Source: Martinezella lusitana
GTDB taxonomy: Bacteria; Pseudomonadota; Alphaproteobacteria; Rhizobiales; Rhizobiaceae
Reading direction: 5' to 3'
DNA: 64,000 nt
Assembly: GCF_014207095.1 (NCBI RefSeq)
Contig: NZ_JACHBG010000010.1
Coordinates: forward strand, 122,070 to 186,069
Of the stretch, positions 18,587 through 27,739 are shown one piece after another (the stretch's first letter is position 1; the number at the start of each line of letters is the position of its first letter). Under the pieces are notes generated by a model, which saw nothing but the letters and a program-made list of their open reading frames with translations, was not told the origin of the DNA and did not search any database. Position numbers and translations under genes: made by a program.

Positions 18587-18850
18587 TCACCGGCTCATAA
18601 AGCACAACCAGATTTTGGCTGAAGCACGTTTGACGGGAGCGATATGGTTTTCGCCGTACTTTCCGAAGCAGGTGGCGAGGAACGGAAATGCTTGAGTTCG
18701 CCGAAGAAGCGTTCGCCAAGTTTGCAGTAGGGCGATAGAGGAAGGCGCTGAACGGCGGGCAGCGTTTGCGGCCGGGCATCGGCTCGATGTTGGCTCAAGA
18801 GCCGCGCGCGGCGTTGGTCGATAACACCCGCTTGACCACCGACCACTCGA
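18587..18850 (-). pseudogene. IS5-family transposase remnant (3' end, frameshifted)
   Basis: Three reading frames must be joined to rebuild the C-terminus of an IS5-type DDE transposase: PMPGRKRCPPFSAFLYR in one, LGERFFGELKHFR in the next, and LATCFGKYGENHIAPVKRAS ending KIWLCFMSR in a third. The ERFF-LKHFR block is the conserved glutamate region of the family. At least two frameshifts and loss of the 5' part make it non-functional. No terminal inverted repeats were recognised. Confidence 0.75.
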
Positions 18851-18976
18851 ATTCTGTCAACTCGTTGCAGCGCTGACCCGTCCGCAGCTCCCTGCAGAAG
18901 CTTGAATCAGAGCCTTGCGCTACCAACAGCAATTTACGAGTGCATAACCTGATGCATCAATCCAAGTCATGATAAT

Positions 18977-19012
18977 GAAAGCCACTCCAGGCTGAGCATT
19001 GGAGTGGCTTTC
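18977..19012 (-). terminator. Hairpin terminator of the CocE-type hydrolase operon
   Basis: GAAAGCCACTCCA and its perfect complement form a 13-bp stem with a 10-nt loop, 13 bp past the hydrolase stop. On the minus strand it is followed by a short T/A-rich tail, consistent with a terminator. Confidence 0.7.
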
Positions 19013-19024
19013 GATGGCTGACGA

Positions 19025-21031
19025 TTAGAGATGATCGCGTGGGATGGTTTGTTTCCATTCGCGGGTCTTGACGACCGCGCCATTCTCCTTCGCGGTCAGC
19101 ACGCCGGAGATATGAAAATTCTCCGCGTCCGAGCGCATGCTGGTCGTGCTGTCGATATCGACCATCCAGCCTTCGCGTCCCATGCGATACTGCTGGGTCA
19201 GAACATAAGAGGCGGAAAGCGGGTCATCGTCGCGCACGCGCAGTTCGCGCTTCAGGCTGTGGCTCAGCTCGGTGCCGATGTCGTCGAAGCGCAGTACGCC
19301 TTCGCCAAACAGACCGCCGATGCCTTCCGTCACGTAAAGCGTTTCGCCCGTCACGTGGTCCTGTTCGCTCCAGCGGCGCACACTGCCGGGATCGAGCTGG
19401 GTGATCGGCGTCGCTGGGCCATGGGCCGGCCTGTCGAATGCGACTTCATCCTTGTTGCCCGACTGCGGGCGAACAGGCAGATCGAGAGCCGAGGCGCCCG
19501 TATCGAGCGTGAACGTGACGCGCTTCGGCGACGGCCAGACCATCGGCCAGTAGCCAGTGGCAACCGAAAGCCGGATGCGGTGGCCCTTCTTGAAGCTGTA
19601 GCCGCAATCGTTGAGCTTGATCGCGATCTCATAGGTCTTGCCAGGCACCAGCAATTCCGGCCTGTCGTGGCCATGAATGTGGTTGAGGTTGAAAACCTGA
19701 TAGCTGACGCGCGTCGCGCGGCCGTCTGGAAGAATATCGCTCAGACGCAGCGACACCTGAGCGACTGGCTGGTCGACGCTGAAGCGCAGCCGCGCGATCG
19801 GAGCGCCGAGAATATCGAGATCCTCGGCAAGGACAGCCGTATCGAAGTTGAGCGAACCACCATCGTCGAGACGCTGGTCCGTCGGATGTTCGCCGACGCA
19901 GCCCGTACCCATCCATTCACCACCGGCCTTGCCATGGCTGTTGGGGGACGAAATCGCGAGCAAAGCGGAAGCTGCCTCTGACTTGCCCAGGGAATAGTCA
20001 GCGCCGAGTGCGAAGGTTTTCGACGCAATCGACTTCGACGGCCATTCCGCCTCACCGACCCAGCGACCGTTCGTGAAGGTGCGTGTACCGGTCGGCTCGA
20101 TCGTGTCGCAGAGATAGGCGCGCAGCTTCGGCTCGTCCATGACACCGGTGTCCCTGCCCTTCAGCCACTGATCCCACCAGCGGACCGCTTCCTGGAGGAA
20201 GCCGATTGCCGGACCCGGTACGCCGTCCTGCGGATAGATGTGGCCCCACGGTCCGATGATGCCGCGGGAGGGAACCTGCAAGCCTTCGAGAAGCCGCGGC
20301 ACGGCATTCGTGTAGCTGTCGCTCCAGGCGCCGATTGCGAGAATCGGGCACTGGGTCGCCGACCAGTCCTCGCAGATCGAGCCATGCTTCCAGTATTCGT
20401 CGTAGTGCTGATGTTCGAGCCACAGCGCCGGGAAGAACGGCAGGCGCTCCAGGCGCTCGATCCAGGCATCGCGCCATCCGGCGCCGACGATCTCAGGATC
20501 GAGCGGCCGCGACTGGTAGGCGAGCATGATCGTACCCCACCACAGATTGTCGTTGAGCAGCAGGCCGCCCATGTAGTGGATGTCGTCGGTAAAGCGGTTG
20601 TCGGTCGAATAGGCGGTGATGATCGCTTTGAGCGCCGGCGGACGGCATGCGGCGACCTGAAGGCCGTTGAACCCGCCCCAGCTCTTGCCCATCATGCCGA
20701 CATTGCCGTCGCACCAGGGCTGTTCAGCGATCCAGGCGATGACTTCCAGCGCATCGTCCTGCTCCTGCTGGATATATTCGTCGGCCATGTGTCCGTCGGA
20801 TTCGCCGGTGCCACGCATGTCGACGCGGATAGCCGCATAGCCGTTCTCGGCGAAATAGCCATGCATCGGCTCGTCGCGACCACGCGTGCCGTCGCGCTTG
20901 CGATAAGGGATATATTCAAGCACGGCCGGCAACGGCGTCTTATCGGCACCTTCCGGCAGCCAAAGACGTGCGCCGAGGCGCGTACCGTCCTTCATGGTGA
21001 TCCACAAATGCTCTGTGACGTTTACGGTCAT
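19025..21031 (-). CDS. CocE/NonD family hydrolase (X-Pro dipeptidyl-peptidase S15-like)
   Basis: A 668-residue serine hydrolase. The N-terminal alpha/beta-hydrolase domain has the nucleophile elbow GKSWGG with S117 and the oxyanion/DMRGTGESDG block. The histidine is probably in IIGPWGHIYP. The C-terminal half is the jelly-roll X-Pro dipeptidyl-peptidase domain (RLRFSVDQPVAQVSLRLSDI). Relatives cleave X-Pro peptides, cocaine or cephalosporin esters/amides, so the substrate is open. There is no signal peptide, so it acts in the cytoplasm. I start at MTVNVTEHLW. It lies 63 bp downstream of a double-ATPase peptide ABC system on the same strand, which suggests it processes what that system imports (inference). 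Confidence 0.88.
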   Translation of the reverse strand: MTVNVTEHLWITMKDGTRLGARLWLPEGADKTPLPAVLEYIPYRKRDGTRGRDEPMHGYFAENGYAAIRVDMRGTGESDGHMADEYIQQEQDDALEVIAWIAEQPWCDGNVGMMGKSWGGFNGLQVAACRPPALKAIITAYSTDNRFTDDIHYMGGLLLNDNLWWGTIMLAYQSRPLDPEIVGAGWRDAWIERLERLPFFPALWLEHQHYDEYWKHGSICEDWSATQCPILAIGAWSDSYTNAVPRLLEGLQVPSRGIIGPWGHIYPQDGVPGPAIGFLQEAVRWWDQWLKGRDTGVMDEPKLRAYLCDTIEPTGTRTFTNGRWVGEAEWPSKSIASKTFALGADYSLGKSEAASALLAISSPNSHGKAGGEWMGTGCVGEHPTDQRLDDGGSLNFDTAVLAEDLDILGAPIARLRFSVDQPVAQVSLRLSDILPDGRATRVSYQVFNLNHIHGHDRPELLVPGKTYEIAIKLNDCGYSFKKGHRIRLSVATGYWPMVWPSPKRVTFTLDTGASALDLPVRPQSGNKDEVAFDRPAHGPATPITQLDPGSVRRWSEQDHVTGETLYVTEGIGGLFGEGVLRFDDIGTELSHSLKRELRVRDDDPLSASYVLTQQYRMGREGWMVDIDSTTSMRSDAENFHISGVLTAKENGAVVKTREWKQTIPRDHL

Positions 21032-21093
21032 GGTCGGTTCCAATGGATTTGAATGCAAGAATTATGCTGCGGCATTTGTGCCGCGCCCGCCAG

Positions 21094-22701
21094 CTAGCCA
21101 GCGACGCGCGCTTTCAGAATATCGTCGAGCCAATCGCGGCGCAGCTCCGGAACTGATGTAATGAGCTGTTTCGTATAGGCTTCGTAAGGCGGTTCGAAAA
21201 TGGCCTTCGTCGTGCCGGTTTCAACCACCCTGCCCTTTTGCATGACCATGGTGCGGTCGGCGAGACGCCGCACGACGCCAAGATCATGGGTGATAAAGAG
21301 ATAGGAGACGCTGAGCTCGTCCTGCAGCTCGCGCAGAAGCTTCAGGATTTCCTCCGCGACCAGCGGATCGAGCGCCGAGGTGACTTCGTCGCAGATGATG
21401 AGGTCGGGCTTGGCGGCCAGCGCACGGGCAATGCAGACACGCTGTTTCTGTCCGCCGGATAGGGCTCCGGGCAGGCGACCGGCAAAATCCGTCGGCAGCC
21501 CGATCAGCTCGAGGAGACGGGCGATCTCAGCTTTGCGCTGATCTTCCGTCATCCCGAAATAGAACTTCATCGGACGCCCGATGATTTCTCCGACCGTCTG
21601 TCGCGGGTTGAGCGCTACGTCGGGAAGCTGATAGACAAGCTGGATGCGACGAAGCTCTTCGCGCGAGCGTTGCTTGTAGCTGCCGGGCAGGCGTTGACCG
21701 CCAAGCGTGATGATTCCGCTCGAATGCGGAGGCAGGCCGGCAATGATGCGGGCAAGCGTCGATTTGCCGGAACCGGACTCGCCGACGATCGCAAGTGTCT
21801 CGCCGCGGCGAACATGGCAGTTCACATCGCTCAGCACCAGCTTCTTGCCATAATAGGCCGTCGCATTCTTCACTTCGAGCAGCATATCGCCGGTCTTCAG
21901 TTCGGCCTGTTCTCCGGCGATGCTTGCCTCGCGTTCGGCAACGAGGCGGCGGGTATAATCCTGCTTGGGCGCTTCCAATACGTCTTCGGCGGAGCCGAGT
22001 TCGACCATCTTGCCGTGACGCAGAACCATGATGCGATCAGCGATTTGGGCGACGACAGCGAGATCATGGGTGATGTAGAGTGCCGCCGTGCGATAGCGCT
22101 GGATCAGGCTGCGCAGGAGCGCCAGCACCTCGATCTGCGTCGTCACGTCAAGCGCGGTCGTTGGCTCGTCGAGCACCAGAATGTCGGGACGGCAGGACAT
22201 GGCCATAGCGACCATCGCACGCTGAAGCTGTCCGCCGGAAACCTGGTGCGGGTAGCGGTTGGCGAAGGTTTCGGGATCGGGAAGCTGCAGCGCATGCAGC
22301 AGTTCCAGCATCCAGGCCTTGGCTTCCGCCTTCGACATCAGGCCGTGATAGAGCGGCCCCTCCATGATCTGCTGGCCGATGCGGTGCGCCGGGTTGAAGG
22401 AGGCGGCCGCACTTTGCGCGACATAGGCGATACGGGCGCCGCGAATGGCCTCGCGGGTCTCCCGCGTTCCCTCCATCAACGAGATGCCATCGACGACGAT
22501 GAGCCCCTCGGTAATCTTGCAGCCGCCGCGGCCATAGCCCATTGCCGCAAGCCCGATGGTGGACTTGCCGGCCCCGGACTCGCCGATCAGCCCCAGCACC
22601 TGGCCGCGCTGCAGTTCGACATCGACGTGATCGACAAGCGTTGCACCCGTCGGCGCCTTGACCACAAGGCCTGTCATCTTGAGTACGAGATCGTTGCTCA
22701 T
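21094..22701 (-). CDS. Peptide-type ABC transporter, fused double ATPase
   Basis: A 535-residue protein with two ABC domains in tandem, equivalent to OppD plus OppF in one chain. Domain 1 has GESGAGKST, VSGGQLQR and ILVLDEPTTALD; domain 2 has GESGSGKST, LSGGQKQR and LIICDEVTSALD. The change of P to V in the second Walker B is a common variant. It overlaps the upstream permease by 4 bp. With one binding protein and two permeases it makes a complete importer. Confidence 0.92.
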   Translation of the reverse strand: MSNDLVLKMTGLVVKAPTGATLVDHVDVELQRGQVLGLIGESGAGKSTIGLAAMGYGRGGCKITEGLIVVDGISLMEGTRETREAIRGARIAYVAQSAAASFNPAHRIGQQIMEGPLYHGLMSKAEAKAWMLELLHALQLPDPETFANRYPHQVSGGQLQRAMVAMAMSCRPDILVLDEPTTALDVTTQIEVLALLRSLIQRYRTAALYITHDLAVVAQIADRIMVLRHGKMVELGSAEDVLEAPKQDYTRRLVAEREASIAGEQAELKTGDMLLEVKNATAYYGKKLVLSDVNCHVRRGETLAIVGESGSGKSTLARIIAGLPPHSSGIITLGGQRLPGSYKQRSREELRRIQLVYQLPDVALNPRQTVGEIIGRPMKFYFGMTEDQRKAEIARLLELIGLPTDFAGRLPGALSGGQKQRVCIARALAAKPDLIICDEVTSALDPLVAEEILKLLRELQDELSVSYLFITHDLGVVRRLADRTMVMQKGRVVETGTTKAIFEPPYEAYTKQLITSVPELRRDWLDDILKARVAG

Positions 22702-23516
22702 CTATCCGCCCCTTGCGTCGTTGCACGTCCGCCGAGAAGCCAATCGACGACGAGGTTGATGCCGACCGTCAGGATCGCAATGGCGGCAGCCGGATAGAGG
22801 GGTGCGTAAAGGCCATAGAGGATCGCCTGCTGGTTATCCTTGACCATGCCGCCCCAGTCGGCAAATGGCGGCTGGATACCGAGGCCCAGAAACGACAGGC
22901 CGGCGACGAACAGGAAGGTGAAACAGAAACGCAATCCGAACTCGGCGATCAGCGGCGGCAGGGTGTTCGGCAGGATCTCGCGCCAGATCAGCCAGCCGAG
23001 GCCCTCGCCGCGAAGACGGGCGGTTTCGGCATATTCCAGCACATTGACCCCTTGTGCGACGATCCGAGCCAGGCGGAAAACGCGGGTGGAATCGAGCACC
23101 GCGATGGTGATGATCAACACCGGCAGCGACGAGCCAAGCGCCTGCAGGACAACGAGTGCCGATATCAGCACCGGAATGCACATGACGGTATCGACGATAC
23201 GCGACAGGATGGTGTCGACCCAGCCACCGAAAATGGCGGCAAGGAAGCCGAGCGGCACGCCGATGCCGAACGAGAGCAGCGATGCGGCGAGCGACACCCC
23301 AATGGACATCTGCGCGCCATAGAGCAGCCGTGAAAGCATGTCGCGACCGTTCTGGTCGAGGCCGAACAGGAAGTCTGCGGACGGAGGATCGAACGGCGCG
23401 CCGACGATTTCCTCCTGGCCGTGAGGCGCAATCATCGGTCCGAACAGGAAGAGAAGGATTGCAATGGTAACAATGGCAAGGCCAAGCCAAGCCGTGAAGG
23501 GGAGAGATTTCTTCAT
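22698..23516 (-). CDS. Peptide-type ABC transporter permease (DppC-type)
   Basis: A 272-residue inner-membrane permease with an N-terminal helix (WLGLAIVTIAILLFLFGPMI), the FGLDQNGRDMLSRLLYGAQ segment and an EAA-like loop (YAETARLRGEGLGWLIWREI). It starts 4 bp after the upstream permease stop and overlaps the double ATPase downstream. Confidence 0.92.
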   Translation of the reverse strand: MKKSLPFTAWLGLAIVTIAILLFLFGPMIAPHGQEEIVGAPFDPPSADFLFGLDQNGRDMLSRLLYGAQMSIGVSLAASLLSFGIGVPLGFLAAIFGGWVDTILSRIVDTVMCIPVLISALVVLQALGSSLPVLIITIAVLDSTRVFRLARIVAQGVNVLEYAETARLRGEGLGWLIWREILPNTLPPLIAEFGLRFCFTFLFVAGLSFLGLGIQPPFADWGGMVKDNQQAILYGLYAPLYPAAAIAILTVGINLVVDWLLGGRATTQGADR

Positions 23517-23520
23517 GGCT

Positions 23521-24468
23521 CTATCGGGAGTGCCTCAGACGCGGATTAAGCGCGATGGCAGCGACATCCGCGATGATGTTGAGAATGACGTAAGCCGCGC
23601 CGAAAACCAGGGCTGCGGCCTGTACCAATGGCAAGTCGCGCTTGGAAACGGCATCGACCATGAAACGGCCAAGGCCGTTGTAGTTGAAGACCGCCTCGAC
23701 GAGCACGACGCCCGTGATCAGGTAGGCGATGTTGAATGCCACGACATTGACGATCGGCGCGGCCGCATTGGGAAGCGCATGTCTGACCACCACACGTTTG
23801 GTCCGCAGGCCCTTCAGATATGCGGTCTCGACGTAGGCCTGATCCATCACCGACAGCACGGCCGTGCGGGTCATGCGCATCATCTGCGCGACGGTGACGA
23901 GAAGCAGTGTCAGCGCGGGAAGCGCAGTCGCCTGTATCCACTCGAAGAAGGTCATTCCGTCATAGGTATCCGCCAGGCTCGGAAGCAAATTGAAACGGAT
24001 CGACAGGAACAGGATCAGCAGCAGGCCGAGGAAATATTCCGGCAGGGACACGAAGGCCAGCGCGATAATGTTGACGGTGCGATCGAATATGCCGCCGCGC
24101 CTCACCGCAGTCAGGAGACCAAGCAGAATGGCAAGCGGCACGCTGATGATGCCGGCAAAGGCGGCCAGCGCCATGGTGTTCCAGAAGCGCGGCCACAACA
24201 GGTCGGCCACCGGCTGCTGGTTGGCAAGCGACGTGCCGAGATCGCCGGTCAGGAAGCCTGCCAGCCATGAGATGTAACGCGTGAGAAGCGGTTGATTGAG
24301 ACCGAGGCTTTCGCGCAGCGTCGCGAGTGCCTCAGGTGTCGCATTCTGGCCGAGGATGGCCGATGCCACGTCGCCGGGCAGGATCTGCGTGCCGGCGAAA
24401 ATCAACGCCGACACCAGGAACAGCGTGAGGAGCCCGAGCCCCACACGCTTCAGGATTAGAACAGTCAT
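23521..24468 (-). CDS. Peptide-type ABC transporter permease (DppB-type)
   Basis: A 315-residue permease with first helix GLLTLFLVSALIFAGTQILP, the SLGLNQPLLTRYISWL segment and the EAA-like loop YVETAYLKGLRTKRVVVRHA. Its ATG directly abuts the binding-protein stop codon, so the pair is probably coupled. Confidence 0.92.
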   Translation of the reverse strand: MTVLILKRVGLGLLTLFLVSALIFAGTQILPGDVASAILGQNATPEALATLRESLGLNQPLLTRYISWLAGFLTGDLGTSLANQQPVADLLWPRFWNTMALAAFAGIISVPLAILLGLLTAVRRGGIFDRTVNIIALAFVSLPEYFLGLLLILFLSIRFNLLPSLADTYDGMTFFEWIQATALPALTLLLVTVAQMMRMTRTAVLSVMDQAYVETAYLKGLRTKRVVVRHALPNAAAPIVNVVAFNIAYLITGVVLVEAVFNYNGLGRFMVDAVSKRDLPLVQAAALVFGAAYVILNIIADVAAIALNPRLRHSR

Positions 24469-26046
24469 TTACGCTTCCAGCCAGACTTTTTCAGCGAGGC
24501 GCGCACCCATCAGATTGAACATCGGGTGTGTCGTCACACCCTTCAGCTTCTTGGAGGTGGCGTCGAGATAATCGCCGAACATCGGGATAAGCGCGCCGCC
24601 GTCATTGCTGAGGGAAGCCTGCAGTTCGGCATAGATTTCCTTGCGCTTTGCAGGATCAAGCATGGCGCGGGCTTCCAGCAGCTTGGCATCGAAATCGGCG
24701 TTCTTCCAATGGGTGTCGTTCTGCGATGCATTGGAGACATAGGCGACGCTCAAGGCCTGATCCGTGGTCGGGCGGCCGCCGCGATAGGACATGCAGAAGG
24801 GCGCCTTCATCCAGACATTGTCCCAATAACCGTCTGCCGGTTCGCGCTTGATGCCGATCTCGATCCCGGTCTTGGCGGCAGCCGTGCGGACGATGGCCGC
24901 AGCGTCGACGGCGCCGGTAAAGGCTGCATCAGACGCAGAAAGCTGGATCTTGAGGGAGCTCATGCCGGCCTGTTTCAGATAGTACTTGGCCTTTTCCGGA
25001 TCATAGGCGCGCTGCGGCAGAGCGGCATCGAAGTACGGATCCGTGCTTGGGATCGGATTGTCGTTGCCGAGGCGACCATAGCCGCGCAGAGCCGTTTTCA
25101 GGAGCTGCTCGCGATCGATCGCATATTTCAGGGCAAGCCGGATGTTGTTGTCGGTAAACGGCGCCTGCGTGCAATCCATCAGGAAGGAGAAATGCTGGCC
25201 GCCGGCCGATTGGACGATGTTGAGGTTCGGATTGCGTTTCAAAAGATCGACGGTCTTGAAGTCGAGCTGGTTGATCGCATGGACCTGGCCGGACATCATC
25301 GCATTCGTGCGGGCAGACACATCGTTGATGACGATGACTTCGACCGCATCGACCCATGCCGTATTCGGCTTCCAGTAGCTTTCGTTGCGCTTGAAGCGGG
25401 CACGGACGCCCGGCTGGAAGCTTTCATAGACAAAGGGGCCGGTGCCGACAGGCTTGTTGAAATCGGTCCAATCCTTCGGGACGACGAGGAAATGGTAGTC
25501 CGAAAGGACATAAGGAAGATCGGCGTTACCGCTCTTGAGCGTGATCCTGATCGTACCGGCATCGACCTTGGCAACGTCGGTGAACTCCGATGCAAGCGAC
25601 CGTGCACCGGACGAGGTTTCACCGCGATGCAGGTTGATCGAATAGAGGATATCGTCGGCATCGAGCGTCTTGCCATTGTGGAAGGTCACGCCTTGGCGGA
25701 CCTTGAACGTCCATTCCTTGGCATCTGCCGAAGGTTCCCAGCTTTCGAAGAGCTCAGGCACCGCCTTGTTGTTGGCGTCGATTTCCACAAGGCCGTTCAT
25801 CAGCATGTAGGCCTGATTGACCGGCACCCAATCCTTCAGAAGACGCGGATCGAAATTATCGGTGGTGCTGCCGCCGCCAATGCCAAGCTTGAGCAAACCG
25901 CCTTTCTTCGGTGTCCCCTCGCTTGCGGCGGCGGCGGGCGATGTGATCAGCCCGCTCATGCCGCCGATGCTGGCCAGACCCAATCCGGCTACACCCGACA
26001 TGAATGTGCGGCGCGTCAATTGAACCTGGTTTTTCTGCTCGAGCAT
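24469..26046 (-). CDS. Peptide-type ABC substrate-binding protein with Tat-like signal (SBP family 5)
   Basis: A 525-residue periplasmic binding protein. The N-terminus carries TRRTFMSGVAGLGLA, a twin-arginine-type signal, followed by an A-rich cleavage zone. The mature part has EWTFKVRQGVTFHNGKTLDA and YAIDREQLLKTAL as in family 5 proteins. Export in folded form by Tat is inferred from the motif. It is the first gene of the second peptide-type operon, which ends with the CocE-type hydrolase. Confidence 0.9.
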   Translation of the reverse strand: MLEQKNQVQLTRRTFMSGVAGLGLASIGGMSGLITSPAAAASEGTPKKGGLLKLGIGGGSTTDNFDPRLLKDWVPVNQAYMLMNGLVEIDANNKAVPELFESWEPSADAKEWTFKVRQGVTFHNGKTLDADDILYSINLHRGETSSGARSLASEFTDVAKVDAGTIRITLKSGNADLPYVLSDYHFLVVPKDWTDFNKPVGTGPFVYESFQPGVRARFKRNESYWKPNTAWVDAVEVIVINDVSARTNAMMSGQVHAINQLDFKTVDLLKRNPNLNIVQSAGGQHFSFLMDCTQAPFTDNNIRLALKYAIDREQLLKTALRGYGRLGNDNPIPSTDPYFDAALPQRAYDPEKAKYYLKQAGMSSLKIQLSASDAAFTGAVDAAAIVRTAAAKTGIEIGIKREPADGYWDNVWMKAPFCMSYRGGRPTTDQALSVAYVSNASQNDTHWKNADFDAKLLEARAMLDPAKRKEIYAELQASLSNDGGALIPMFGDYLDATSKKLKGVTTHPMFNLMGARLAEKVWLEA

Positions 26047-26294
26047 TCGTTACCCCTGTGTTTAATTCATAGCTCATAGGATTTTGCCGGTGGGTATCTT
26101 ACCGCAGGCCCCATATTCAAGGGCAAATACTCTATTTTCGGGTATGACTTTTGTGCATAGCCCCATGCAAAATGCATGGCTTGGCATTTGCTGGAACAGG
26201 ATTAAAGGAGCGTCGCAAACGTGATGGCAGGAGGCGCATTTCGCAAGAAAAGCACAACCTGCCTTTTTGGATTTGGATAATCCTGGAGTTCGAA

Positions 26295-26552
26295 ATGAGT
26301 ATGCCCGACATTGTCGGCCTTTTGGGAGCCGCCTTCTATTTGACGGCTTATGCGTTGCTTCAATTACGCATTTTGACGGTTGACGACTTTTTGGTCACCG
26401 TGCTCAACGTCGCAGGCGGCGTTGCGCTCATCTATTCGCTGATGTGGAATTTCAACCTGGGATCGCTGATCTCGCAGGTCGCATGGCTGATTATTACCGT
26501 GGTCGGATATGCGCGCTTCCGCATGATTTCACGCAGGCGCGCAGCGCAATAG
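26295..26552 (+). CDS. Small membrane protein (CBU_0592-like)
   Basis: An 85-residue protein with three hydrophobic spans: PDIVGLLGAAFYLTAYALLQ, then VLNVAGGVALIYSLMW and SQVAWLIITVVGYARF. The pattern resembles the CBU_0592 family of small predicted transporters of unknown role. I start at MSMPDIVG because GGAG precedes it and the upstream residues are not conserved-looking. Confidence 0.7.
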   Translation: MSMPDIVGLLGAAFYLTAYALLQLRILTVDDFLVTVLNVAGGVALIYSLMWNFNLGSLISQVAWLIITVVGYARFRMISRRRAAQ

Positions 26553-26568
26553 TGAGATGACGAGACGT

Positions 26569-26593
26569 ATTGGGCCCATTCGCTGGGCCCGAT
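26569..26593. terminator. Bidirectional hairpin between convergent genes
   Basis: A 9-bp stem built on GGGCCC/GGGCCC with a 7-nt loop sits between the ends of the small membrane protein gene (plus) and the LysR gene (minus). T-rich sequence (CATTTTC) follows on the plus strand. Confidence 0.6.
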
Positions 26594-26606
26594 CATTTTC
26601 ATGTGA

Positions 26607-27494
26607 TCACATGGGCGTGTTACTGGCTATCAGCCAATCGGATACTTCGCGCACGATCTTTCGTTGATGCCGGTCAGCCGGACGCATCAGATAGAAATAG
26701 GCACCCGACCGCATAATGTGACTGTGAACGGGAACCAGAGTTCCTGAGGCCAGTTGCTCCCCTATAAGCCAGGTCCAGCCGAGCGTGATGCCGATGCCCT
26801 GCGTGGCTGCGGCCACGCACAGGCCATAGTCACCGAGCCGCCATTCCAGCGCACCGGCCGGCGGTGCAAGCTTTGCGTCCTGCCACCATTCCGGCCATCC
26901 CTGCCATTCGCGCATCGTATCCTCGATGGCGAGCAGAACGGGCGCGGTCTGCTCCATGATGTGGAGCGAACCCGGCGCCGAGACCGGCACGATCTCCTCC
27001 TGGCCGAGAACGGTGAGATTGACGCCGATTGGTCGTTCCTTGCGATAGAAGATTGCAAGGTCGAATTCGTCCAGTCGCAAATGGGCGACATCGTCGGTCA
27101 CGCGCAGGCGAATTTCGATGCCGGGAATTTCGGCCTTCAGAATGGCGACGCGTGACAGGAACCACTGGTCGGCAATGCCACGCGAGCAGGCAATGGTGAT
27201 CTGCCGGGGGCCTGTCCATGCCCGCAGCCCGTCGGTAACGGCGCTCAGATCGCCAAGAAGACGGCTGACTTCCGATGCATAGGTCTCGCCGATCGCGGTC
27301 AGTTGAACGCCAAGCGGCAGTCGGTTGAACAGCTTCGAACCGATGAAGGCTTCGAGCTTGCCGATCTGGCGGCTGATGGCGCTTTGAGTAAGGCCCAGTT
27401 CCAGTCCTGCACGAGAGAAGCTACCAAGCCGGGCCGCACTGTCGAAGACGACGAGTGCATTCAGCGGCGGCATGGATTGGCGTCCACCTTCCAT
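26607..27494 (-). CDS. LysR-family transcriptional regulator (GcvA-like)
   Basis: A 295-residue LTTR of the GcvA/AmpR branch: PPLNALVVFDSAARLGSFSR followed by the HTH ELGLTQSAISRQIGKLE. The effector domain includes ITIACSRGIADQWFLSRV. The ATG at 27494 is used; the ATG of MPPLNAL (27473) with GGAAGG upstream is also plausible. It sits between two peptide-type ABC operons and may control either (inference). Confidence 0.88.
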   Translation of the reverse strand: MEGGRQSMPPLNALVVFDSAARLGSFSRAGLELGLTQSAISRQIGKLEAFIGSKLFNRLPLGVQLTAIGETYASEVSRLLGDLSAVTDGLRAWTGPRQITIACSRGIADQWFLSRVAILKAEIPGIEIRLRVTDDVAHLRLDEFDLAIFYRKERPIGVNLTVLGQEEIVPVSAPGSLHIMEQTAPVLLAIEDTMREWQGWPEWWQDAKLAPPAGALEWRLGDYGLCVAAATQGIGITLGWTWLIGEQLASGTLVPVHSHIMRSGAYFYLMRPADRHQRKIVREVSDWLIASNTPM

Positions 27495-27739
27495 GAATAA
27501 ACGCTTTCAAGAATTCCAAATGTCGGGGATTGCCCTAATACCGCAATGGGCAAACAGCAAGATCGATATCGTCAGGTTTGTGGCCTGTCATGGTAATATG
27601 ATAGGCTGATAGCCGGCCTTCACTCGTCTTGCGTTCACTCCGCTCCTGCGGTTTCACGAGCTGGTTTAGGCTTGCCCTCAGGCAAGCATCGCCCGGCGCG
27701 TGAGCGGATCGATATCGAACGAACTCGCTCTATCCTACC

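Noticed and set aside
24526..26079. 517-codon plus-strand open frame opposite the second peptide-binding protein
   Set aside because: Antisense shadow; the minus strand encodes a full family 5 binding protein with signal peptide.
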